From: Elmis aenea
Taxonomy: Eukaryota; Arthropoda; Insecta; Coleoptera; Elmidae
DNA: 64,000 nucleotides
Assembly: GCA_947652605.1 (NCBI GenBank)
Contig: OX393581.1
Coordinates: 5,088,640-5,152,639, forward strand
Direction: 5' to 3'
This document shows positions 55,233 to 64,000 of the stretch, one piece after another. Position numbers and translations under genes: made by a program. Each line of letters opens with the position of its first letter. Position 1 is the first letter of the stretch. Under the pieces are notes generated by a model. That model did no database searches. It saw nothing but the letters and a program-made list of their open reading frames with translations, and had not been told where the DNA came from.

Positions 55233-58010
55233 TTTATTTCGCGAAAATTGCGAGTAAATATTTATTTTTTAACATTCTTTGGATTGATTTTTATTTATTG
55301 CATTTCATAAAATAATTCTCATTTGACTGATTATTTCTTCATTTATTAAATAAGCCTTTTCTTTCGTCGAATTAAACATTTAAATGATTAAAGCGCTAAG
55401 CGGAGAGTTATATTACAAAAAAATCTGAAATTATGTACGCATTACAAATTGCCAACACGTTTGGGTGAACATAATTATTTAGCAAACACATGCATAGCTT
55501 GATATTCTCCGGGCTTCTTCACCTACAATTCCTGCTGATAACAATACACAAAGTATTTCTTGACTGCTTAATGCGTCTCGAATCGGATTGCTCCATCTTG
55601 CTTTCGGATTCCTGGTCGTAAAACGCGTTGTCAGACGTTTTACCCCTTTTTATGAAGATTTGTTTATTTTCTAAAGTAATGAAACCAACAGAGCGTGAAT
55701 GTCTAAGTACGATATTATAATTTTTATTTGCGAGGCTTTTTAAACTTGTAAACTGCAGTTTCGTAATGAGTTTTGAAACAAAAGCGCTCCGGCAATTTGG
55801 TATAAATTCAGCGAGAAACTTTTTCCGCCGTAAATACGTTCTACAATACAAGAATACGTTTCTAGTTTCGCCAAGTTTAATCGTTGGAAGGTAAATTCCA
55901 GACAATTAACCGTCGGAATCAGTAGCTTGTTAGGCATAGCCCGTTCCGTTCACAATTCTAAATAAAAATAAAACTCCCGGAACGTTTCGGAGAGAGGTAA
56001 TAATCCAACAATATAACAATGAACCATAATCAAGGTAAAAGCTGGAAATACAATGAGAGCAGTTTAGCGAGAAAAGTTCGCAAATTTGCGCTATTCTTTT
56101 TGGTCCGCGGTCCCTTGAGGAACGGGAGATTCACCAAAAGACAGCGCATCACAGGTGGCTTACCCTATTTCCCTATTGATTGCCTCCGAATATATAAGAA
56201 CAAGTGCTTTCACCACAATTTCAACAAAAATATGAAATTTTCAAGATAAATATAATACGTCACAGAAAACATCTAGGTATGGTTAAGAGGTTTATCAATT
56301 TTATTATAAATCACTAACCTTACTCTATTGGTTAGTAAATAGATATGTGTTTCAGACCACCCATACCAGCACTTTCATTCGAAAATGTGACGTCTGACGA
56401 AGATTGGGGGAAAAAAATATCACAACAGTGCATATGCAGAATTGACTAATGCTATAGCGGTTTTCGTGATTAAATCAGAAGTGACCAAATCCGGAAGTAA
56501 CTTTAAGTACTTAAATGGAACCATACGGTTTTTATTGCATACAGAAATTATTTAATAAAAAAAAACTTTTTACAAGAAATTTTTTTTTATTATCTGTATA
56601 GTTTGTAATCCATTGGACCTAAATCATAACAATATTTAAAAACACTATTCGCATGTAACTGAGTTCTGGACAGCCAATTTTTTTCCTTTGTTTTGTATTT
56701 AATTAAATGAAACTTTGGACAAATGATATGTGTAAAAAACCCGATTATTTGAACATATGTACACTATAGTTTCACTTACGGTTTCGCCGGAAATGACCCT
56801 AAGTTTGTTATTTCAAATGGAAGATACATATTTTTGCATTTTAAGAAATAGGAAGCAATTTTGAATACAGCTGCACTATTTTGTTTAATGTTTATAACGC
56901 CAAAAGGTTTCGGACGAAAATATTTTTTTTAATTAAGTGGGAGTAATTTTTTTTAAAGAAATGGTAGTGGTATGCAAAAAAAAGCTTGGTGTACCTACGT
57001 GAGAGGGTTTGTACAATCGAATAACGTTTACAGTTCTATATGCAGGAAATGTTTGACGTGTCTACTTTAATCATTTCTTTAAAAAAACTGCGCTTTTTGC
57101 TTACCGTGCGTAAGGACCCACTTACTATGCATGAAGACTGTACGGTAAGAGTCATTTACATTAGTAGTCGTAGAAAAAATATTTTACTACTTTTTTAATT
57201 CTCGATAAATTCTGTTTGGCCCTCGTATCTGGCTTCCATGCGATCTGATCTAAAGCCCTTTGGAGCGATGCATTTTGCATGTAGCTTGAATCGCCCGGCC
57301 TCGTCCGGACTTATCTCTGTGAGCTTTATGCAGATGCTAATGTAATCATCCCAATCCAAATTATTATTTCGAGACTTTTAATAGTCTTTCCCGTTTTACA
57401 GAGTTTTAGAGTCAGCAATAAAGGAAGGATTAAGACTTTTACAGAACCGAGTGTTTATCGAAAATCTAAGCGGATTACCGTACTGATTCGCAATCATTAC
57501 TTACGATTTTGTTGGCCCGAAGCTTGATTACGCGCCTGGCTTTTACAAATTCACTTTTGTGTTGCGAAGAAAGTAATTGTACCGTGAAATAATGTCTAAA
57601 TTTGCATGACAAGCGCAACGGTCTGTATAACTGTATAGTTGCTTATAATTTAATTCCAATATGACGCAAACTCTATGTTTAATTTAGCTTATTATATCGT
57701 CATGTTTGTTTTACACTCGAGTCCTTGCCATCCGCTGATGCGATTTGCTAGCTGTACTATACTAGTTCTCCCCGGTAATAGCTGAAGTGTCACATTAAAA
57801 CGCGACAGCTAAATTTCAAATCCAAGCAAAAACTATAAAACCTGTCGCAGAACTGTTTCGCCTTAAAATATTTATTACCAATATAAAGAAATATACTGCA
57901 CTCGATATTTTATTTGTCAAATCAAAAAAACTGCTTCAGATCAAATATGTTTTAACCAATACTCACTTTAAACTTTCCTTAATGTTAAAATACTTTTTTA
58001 ATAATAAATT
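55233..58010. other. Non-coding DNA with GC-richer patches and one dispersed repeat
   Basis: About 55560-56200 and 57220-57560 have more balanced composition, with short open frames on both strands but no domain. A copy of the repeat described at 47825-47995 lies at 57055-57135. Confidence 0.4.
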
Positions 58011-58013
58011 GTT

Positions 58014-58115
58014 CGCAGACGACATGGTCTTAGTCGCGGAATCAGAAAAGAATCTAAACCAGGAATTGTAAAAAAATTAATACGAAAATAAATACCAAAA
58101 AAACTAAAACTATGA
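58014..58115 (+). pseudogene. RTE-like LINE, palm fragment (copy 4)
   Basis: Reads FADDMVLVAESEKNLNQEL, then decays (stop, AAAACTATGATCGTTACAGC). It is the palm block of the RTE family seen at 2730 and 19147, without the thumb or 3' end. Confidence 0.8.
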
Positions 58116-58254
58116 TCGTTACAGCGGTTCTTACAAAGCAAAAAAATGAATAAACTTTTACCCTAATTTAAAGTTAGTGAAGACATGTATATAAAATTCT
58201 GATAAGATATAATATTACAAAGATCACAACACAAAACAAACCTAAATTGAATTT

Positions 58255-58350
58255 TTCAAATATCCCGGGACTTCCCGGGACAATAAGTTATATAAAATAG
58301 GTTGACACGGACCGGGTTTCCGGGATCACCGGAGAGAAACCCTAGCTTGA
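58255..58350. repeat. CCCGGGA-rich repeat fragment
   Basis: ATCCCGGGACTTCCCGGGAC and GGGTTTCCGGGATCACCGG resemble the GTCCCGG-rich block at 18821-18910. Possibly the end of an unidentified DNA transposon. Confidence 0.35.
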
Positions 58351-58769
58351 ACAAAGGTTATTAGTTTCTTAAAACAGTGAAAGTAGTAATAAAAATTAGT
58401 TAACCCGAGATATTTTCGATTCATTTTTAATTTTTTTTTAAGATTTAAGCACTTGTAAGTGCAAGTAAGTTAAGATTTAGCTTTCAGTAAAAAAAAAAAC
58501 GCGCCTTAAGTCCTTTTTAGACTATACTAATTTGCAACTATTTTTTCGTTTAAGAAAATAGCATGGAATATGTATATAAAAATTTCGTTCAAGAATTTAG
58601 CATGGAAAATATGGGTCTAGGAACATTCTTTGCCCACAATTCTTCGCTGATTATTTGTTTTACTTTAATATCACCAAAATATTTGTTAATTTAATTTTTA
58701 TTCATACTATAATAACATAAACAAGATTAACAATCACAATTATCGCTGTATAATAAAATTATTATCTAT
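58351..58769. other. AT-rich non-coding DNA
   Basis: No recognised feature. Confidence 0.4.
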
Positions 58770-59287
58770 AACCAGATACTAAAACCTGTCTGGATTTATG
58801 GCATTCAGTTGTGGGGATGTGCCAAACAGTGCAACATCAAGAAAGTACAGGTATTCCAAAATAAAGTTCTTCGTAACGCAGTTGACGCGCCATGGTACGT
58901 GAGAAACAAGGACATTCATCGTGATCTCTGTATTCCAGAGGTATCTAGCGAAATTAAACGCTTTGCTAAAAAACACGCAACGCGACTGCAAAACCATATA
59001 AACCCAGAGGCAATACAACTGCTAGACAACCATGGGTTGGTTAGAAGATTGAAAAGACAAAAACCGTTTGAACTTGTTTAGTGTAGGATTAGTTTATTAG
59101 TGAATCAGAGTGCGTCGGCCATCTTCAGGACACCGATGGGTGAACTCTAGTATTACATAAGTAATCATTTCATCCTCATCAATTTCATTTTATTACATTT
59201 CCATTATATTATATAGAAAAATTAATGGTTGGCCCAGCCGGACCAGTATTAATAACAAAATTATAATTAAAAAAAAAAAAAAAAAAA
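58770..59287 (+). mobile_element. 5'-truncated Jockey LINE with poly(A)
   Basis: An uninterrupted frame from 58770 to the stop at 59079-59081 reads NQILKPVWIYGIQLWGCAKQ, QVFQNKVLRNAVDAPWYVRN, KDIHRDLCIPEVSSEIKRFA and ends HGLVRRLKRQKPFELV. This is the classic C-terminal end of Jockey-type reverse transcriptases (Y.i.LWG; l.APWYvrn; RLKR.KP.eLV). A ~190-base 3' UTR ends in an A-tract at about 59269-59287. The lack of stops and the preserved poly(A) suggest a fairly young, 5'-truncated insertion. Confidence 0.93.
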
Positions 59288-60595
59288 TTGTATATGAATG
59301 CTTTTAGGTTGACCAGGTTTCCACCCGGAGTCTCCAGGTTTTAACATCGTTTCTCAGGGCTACGGTTTTGTTATGATATCTCCGGGTTTCGTAATAGAAC
59401 AAAAAATTAATTTAACCGAAAACACAGTAGGTACCCATGCAAAAAATTGTATCAAAATATAACCGTGCGTCGGATATATCAATGAAAACAAGAAATACGA
59501 TAGTATCGTTTATCTTCTTTTTTTTCTAAATACTACGCTTTGCCTCTGTATGTTATTATTCCGGGAATTCCAGGAATTTTAAATTCTGTCTGAACCAAAG
59601 GAGATGCCAAAGCATCAGTAGCAGCAAAATCGGTATTTGGCTTTTATTCGGAAACTATTAGCTGGGAGATTTTAAGACGGGTTTAAGTATATTATTGCTA
59701 AAGGGAATTACTTTGCACTTATTTACAATTAAATCTAGGCAAATTTTTACAGTGTTTTTTATTTAGATAAACGATTGTAGCTCGTAAGAGCCCAAATATT
59801 TGAGCAGTAAATACGATGCGGATTGCAATTTATATTTTGAGTTGCATTCTGTGGTTACATCAGCATGTTACCGGCGCGCGGCACGCACGAGTGCACGGCG
59901 TGGCGTGGCACTCATCACCAGCCATATAACAAGAAGCACTTGATGGGCGCTGGGAGTAGCCGCTGATAACCGTAGTCACCCGGATTTGCGCTCACCGGAA
60001 TACTAAACGACTCCGTCGGCCGTATACCGGCGTCGTTTTACGACGATCGCCATTAAATCGGCAAACTTTATGACTTAAAATACACCGATAGTAATTCGGG
60101 AATAAACTGCATCTTAGTATTTGCATAGCCCGGTCAGAGTTTTATAAATAATCGTATTAAAATGGGGGAGAGACGCAATCTTGACTGAACTTCTTGAAGT
60201 AGTGTGTGTTGTACCGTAAAGAGTACACAACCTTAAATGAAAAGGCAGACGGAGCTTTGCAATAAAAGACAACAAACGAAGCTTGAAAAACCAACAACTG
60301 CGGACGTGCAACTCATACAGCTGCGTTGCCGATTGGCCCTCGTCTAATTTAAAAATAAAGCTCAAAAATTTTATACCTTTCAAGATTGTAAAGAAGTTGA
60401 ACATAAATATAAACTTAATAAATTTTAAAGATTATTCTTTTTATTCTTAAATGTTTGTTTTTATAAAAAGTACTTTCGCAACATGCTAGGACCTGTAAAC
60501 AATTTTTTTAAGACACACAAATGCAAATCCAGGGCAATAAAATTAAAAATTGAAACATGATCAAATTTGTTGACTCAAATTTTCTTTACAATATT
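59288..60595. other. Non-coding DNA with a CpG-rich island
   Basis: About 59865-60070 is the most CpG-dense tract seen in the window (CCGGCGCGCGGCACGCACGA; CGTCGGCCGTATACCGGCGT) and includes the small inverted repeat CGTCG-TTTTA-CGACG. No coding frame or repeat partner was found. The rest is AT-rich and unassigned. Confidence 0.45.
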
Positions 60596-61200
60596 TCGAC
60601 TATCTAGAAGTAACCATCGAAAATACAGGACAACAAGAATTGAAAATTAACAAGAGGATAGAAAAATCAATAAAAACCTACTGCGCTATTGACAAAACTT
60701 TCATTAACAAAATAGAAGTCTAAAAAAAATGAGTGTATACCGTGCAATATACAGAGACCGATCTTGACATTTGAGTGCGAGACATGGGCATTAACATCGA
60801 GCCAAAAAAGTAAAATTCAAGCGGTCGAAATGAAATGTTCAAGAAGAGTAAGAGGCATAACAAAAATAAAACAGAATAAGAAACGAACCGATTAAAAATT
60901 ACTTAGATGTAGATAGAATCCATCTTAGAATTCACAGAAACTAGACAACTGAGCTGGTGGCGGCATCTACAGCATGAACACATGAAGACATGTAAAGAAA
61001 GAGTGGGAAGCAAGAATACAAACAAGGAGTAGAAGAGGAAAACCAAAAGAAACATGGGAAAAGGCGGTAACAAAAACCTTAGAGAAGAAAGGAATATCAT
61101 GGTGTGAAGCGAAAGAAATGGCACAGAACAAAAAACAAAAGCGCAAATTCATGTATAATACATGGACGTGCACACATCCCTACACCTACGCGTAGAAGGA
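60596..61200 (+). pseudogene. RTE-like LINE remnant, second subfamily
   Basis: Frames give YLEVTIENTGQQELKINKRI, KTYCAIDKTFINKIEV, VYRAIYRPILTFECETWAL, KIQAVEMKCSRRVRGITKI and RRGKPKETWEKAVTKTLEKK, then stop. This is the post-palm region of an RTE-like reverse transcriptase, with several stops and frameshifts. The 3' end carries CCTACACCTACGCGTAGAAG, a hairpin like that of the other RTE family here. A foldback MITE starts 18 bases downstream. Confidence 0.82.
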
Positions 61201-61218
61201 AATTTGTTGATATGTATA

Positions 61219-62011
61219 CAGGGTGTCCCAAGCATACACCGCCAAAAAGTAAGAGCATATTCCTGAGTGAAAATGATGAACATTTGTCAAATATTTTGTT
61301 ATCCGAAAATGCTTCCTTTCAAAGTTAGAGACCTCCAAAGTTGCAAGAAAAAAATCAAAAAATCGATTACGTCCTAGCCGTTTAAGCTAGAGCTATCAAA
61401 CGGCCGAAATGTTTAGGTATTTCCCATTGACTTTGTGGGATAATTGGAAAGAAAACACGTAATTGGAAGTATGATTTATAGTCAGTTCATCCGCTTAATT
61501 ATGAACAAGCCTTAAGTCAAACATGACATTAGCCAACTAAGTTTAGTACAAAAAATATTTGAGGTGTATAAACAGAGTTTGTCGATGCATCTTTAGCGCT
61601 AATTTTCTCGAAAACGGCTACGTTTACAACAAAAAACAAAAAGGGACGAATTTTTTCCTCAAGTCGTACTTTCTTATGGACGAATGACATTTTCAATTTT
61701 ATTCAAGAGAAAAAAAATTCTGAAGATGGTAAGCGGATGACCTGAATATAAATCATACTTCCAATTACGTGTTTTCTTTCTAATTATCCCACAAAGTCAA
61801 TGGGAAACACCTACACATTTCGGCCAAGTTTGATAGCTCTAGCTTAAACGGCTAGAAAGTAATCGAACTTTTGATTTTTTTTATTGCAACTTTGGAGGTC
61901 TCTAACTTTGAAAGGAAGTATTTTCGGATATCAAAATGTTTGACAAATGGTCATCATTTTCACCCAGGAATATGCACCTACTTTTTGGCGGTGTATAATT
62001 TGGACACCCTG
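61219..62011. mobile_element. Foldback MITE, CAGGGTGTCCCAAGCATACA family, copy 2
   Basis: A 793-bp copy with TA flanks (61217-61218 and 62012-62013) and inverted arms of about 280 bp matching the copy at 42764. The unique centre (TCGATGCATCTTTAGCGCTA) is in the reverse direction relative to copy 1, so it inserted the other way round. It lies immediately after the RTE-like remnant's 3' end. Confidence 0.93.
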
Positions 62012-62148
62012 TATATTTATGAAAATATTCCTCGTATTAACGTTTGTCGTATATGGTATATGCTATATTTTTAATAATCTTTTTCTGCGTCCGTCCAGAA
62101 AATCAGTTGTTTCCGATCAATTTTTAGGCTGGAAAATACATCTTCACT

Positions 62149-62340
62149 GGCCTAGGCCAGAAAGCAATGGTTGCCATGGTAAAGAGTTGTCTTTAACGGC
62201 CTAGGCCGGAAAGTAGCTGGTTGCCATGGTGATGAGTTGTTTTGTTGATTTGCACTGTCAAACAAGCGTCATTATACCACCAAGTGAGTTTTCACCTGTA
62301 GTCTGTTAAGTTATTGTTTAATTATGGATGGTGACGATAG
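62149..62340 (+). promoter_or_regulatory. Duplicated palindrome plus X-box-like motifs; possible promoter
   Basis: A ~49-bp unit occurs twice. Each holds the palindrome GGCCTAGGCC (62149-62158 and 62198-62207) and, 21-22 bases later, GTTGCCATGGTAAA (62170-62183) or GTTGCCATGGTGAT (62220-62233). The latter resemble the RFX-binding X-box (GTTGCC-AT-GGnAAC). About 90 bases downstream an ATG at 62324 opens MDGDDSYFGVSGGRRKK before a possible GT donor (GATT|GTACGT near 62377). This could be a host promoter and first exon. However, CAGTGGCGGACGCAG inside that frame also resembles a hAT-like end, so the coding reading is weak. Confidence 0.35.
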
Positions 62341-62377
62341 TTATTTTGGTGTCAGTGGCGGACGCAGAAAAAAGATT

Positions 62378-62502
62378 GTACGTAATATACCCGTAAAGTG
62401 TCTTTACTGGACTCGTATGCTTTCAGGACTCGCCTGCGGCTCGTCCCAAAACTGTCTACTCGTCCAGTAAAGTACCACTTTCCGGTCTTGTTACGTAAAT
62501 AA
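62378..62502. mobile_element. Palindromic MITE-like repeat with ACTCGCCTGCGGCTCGT core
   Basis: TACGTAATATACCCGTAAAG and TGTCTTTACTGGACTCGTA on the left are mirrored by TACTCGTCCAGTAAAG ... CACTTTCCGG ... TTACGTA on the right. The arms of about 45-50 bp surround ACTCGCCTGCGGCTCGT, which forms a small loop. It is non-coding and probably a MITE. Boundaries are approximate and no target duplication is clear. Confidence 0.6.
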
Positions 62503-63789
62503 CTATTCTTTGTCGACAGAAACTGTTACTTGAAATAAATTGAATGTGAATATTTTTATTATACATTTATTCAGCAAATGAGACGAATCAGGGAATGTAA
62601 CTTAAGTTTTTTTGTCTTTCCGCTCCAGCGAATACGGTTAGTTTTCTAGAACTGTTCACTAAAGGGTAAATCTGCATTCAGAAAACGGCAGGACAGTTGA
62701 TTAGGCCAAGCTAGTGCGACAGCCCGCGGCGTGTCCTCGATGACAAATGTCTAAACGAATTGACCAAACACCAAACATGGTTAGCGCGGCCGTTCCTCGC
62801 ATCCCAAACAAAACAAACAACTAGTATTTACCAAAATTGTAACAAAAATGAAACTCGAGGGAAGAAAATTCCTCGCAAACCGGACATCGTAGCGCGCAAA
62901 TAAATCAGGTAAATATAAATCCATTTACACAATCTCCGTACTTGTTATGTTCATTAGAATAGATTGTGTTCCTCGGCGAGAGCTGCATTATGCAAATGTA
63001 CCTCCCGTGGTTTCGGCAGTACCACGCACTTTGATCGCACTCCCGACTACATTTTCCACTTAGTTTCCACTACATTACTTCTGGAACTGTTTAATTATGA
63101 TTGTTCTCAACGGGACTCGAACGACGCACTCGCTACAACCCTAAACTTAAATTATATATCACGTCGGAGAAAAAACAAAATTAAATGGAAACAATCTTGA
63201 GGAAATTTTTGCTACTAACAATAATAGCTACATTAAGTTGGCGATGTTAAATTGTATCGATAAGAAAGCTCGAGAACGATTGGACGCTTCTGTACGTCAA
63301 ACACAGACGATTTTCCATTAGATATATGTGGCCGATCGTACTGAAGCATCTCAGAAGGACACACAAAGAAAAACTACATCGATACGATGCAATTGTGCTT
63401 TTATGGCTACACTCGCGTATCTTTCAAAACTTAGATCTATTTGCTTGTTTGGCAGCAAACAGTTCATCACTACCGAACATATATTTTTATCAATTGCTTA
63501 TATTTATTAATATGAAGAAGTAAAACTGTGATTTTATTTAACTTATTTATGGCTTTAAAATTAATTATTTAAAAAGCGCAAAGAACAGATCTCTTAGTAA
63601 ACTCTTTTTAAAGTTTTGATATCCTTTAAAAATGCACTTTTTTTAATGATGATTCAGTGGCCTTAGAAATTAGCAAGCCATATCAGTGATACTATTAATT
63701 TCCAGTTAAAATGAAATGAGAGGGAAAAGACAGGGTAACACGTTTGTCGCCAAGGGGTCAATCATAATTATTTTGTTTTCGAATGACGT
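62503..63789. other. Non-coding DNA
   Basis: Mixed composition; about 62660-63120 is relatively CpG-rich. Open frames near 62964-63200 and 63326-63523 show no domain and are not called. A GGGACTCGAACG string near 63111 was checked as a tRNA T-arm and rejected. Confidence 0.4.
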
Positions 63790-64000
63790 GTTGGTTAATT
63801 GATTTATTTCATTTAGTCATCAGTCCTACTGTAGGACTGTATAGTTATGTTTTGCTGACTTTTTTTCATGTTTTTCTGTATTCCGTTAGCTTTCTCATGT
63901 CATTCCATTTGATGTTTCTATCCGCTGCTGCTTTTTTAACTTCGTCGTGCCAGGTTTTCCTTAGTCTACCTCTTTTGTTTTTTCCCTGTGATCTTGCTTC
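63790..64000 (-). pseudogene. RTE-like LINE 3' end, copy 5 (continues past the right edge)
   Basis: On the minus strand the frame from the window edge to TGA at 63868-63866 is fully open for 44 codons: EARSQGKNKRGRLRKTWHDE, VKKAAADRNIKWNDMRKLTE, YRKT. This is the basic C-terminal tail of the RTE family. The 3' UTR follows with AGTCAGCAAAACATAAC, the perfect hairpin AGTCCTACAGTAGGACT and GATGACTAAATGAAATAAAT. It is the only copy here whose visible coding part is intact. I label it pseudogene because the remainder is unseen; it could be a better-preserved element. Confidence 0.85.

Noticed and set aside
60903..61173. Hydrophobic minus-strand frames rich in Phe and Leu
   Set aside because: They are the reverse reading of a Lys/Arg-rich LINE frame on the plus strand.
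63105..63130. GGGACTCGAACG as a possible tRNA T-arm
   Set aside because: The bases around it do not form a T stem on the minus strand, and no anticodon or D arm could be placed.

Overview
This is a gene-poor, AT-rich stretch of animal nuclear DNA, most likely from an insect. The evidence is the content of its mobile DNA: RTE-, Jockey- and CR1-like LINE remnants, mariner/Tc1/pogo-like elements, hAT-like and Harbinger-like miniature elements (MITEs), and many small TA-flanked elements whose ends read CAGGGTG...CACCCTG. I found no convincing host protein-coding exon, tRNA, rRNA or CRISPR array. The order (beetle or other) cannot be fixed from the sequence alone.

Layout. 1-8.6 kb: AT-rich DNA, an RTE remnant (2.7-3.6 kb) and a TIR-bounded element packed with a ~160-175 bp tandem repeat (5.26-6.95 kb). 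8.7-17.7 kb: MITEs, a ~184 bp tandem array (12.5-13.3 kb), a long TIR element (14.7-15.6 kb) and a LINE split by a foldback element. 18.8-29.1 kb: a second RTE copy holding a perfect palindromic MITE, a Harbinger-like MITE, and a dense run of small TIR elements. 30-36 kb: a LINE split by a 2.1 kb pogo-like element, then a Tc1 fossil split by a second ~184 bp array. 37.2-41.6 kb: an apparently intact mariner-like transposon, a second TIR-plus-satellite element, and a mariner pseudogene. 42.8-55.2 kb: a foldback element, a LINE 3' end, hAT-like MITEs, a pogo-like element nested inside a hAT-like element, a large inverted repeat, and a deleted copy of the 30 kb pogo-like element. 58-64 kb: a Jockey 3' end, RTE pieces, a second foldback copy, a possible regulatory site with duplicated X-box-like motifs, and an RTE copy running off the right edge.

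No genes here form a pathway. The only clean protein-coding gene is the transposase at 37310-38338. What the window offers is a layered record of insertion: several elements sit in older ones with readable target-site duplications, and in three cases removing the insert restores the interrupted element. Between the elements lie single-copy non-coding tracts, some visibly richer in G+C and CpG (about 8.2, 18.1, 26.3-27.2, 33.2-33.8, 36.4-36.9, 42.0-42.5, 55.6-56.2 and 59.9-60.1 kb). These are the best places to look for conserved regulatory DNA.
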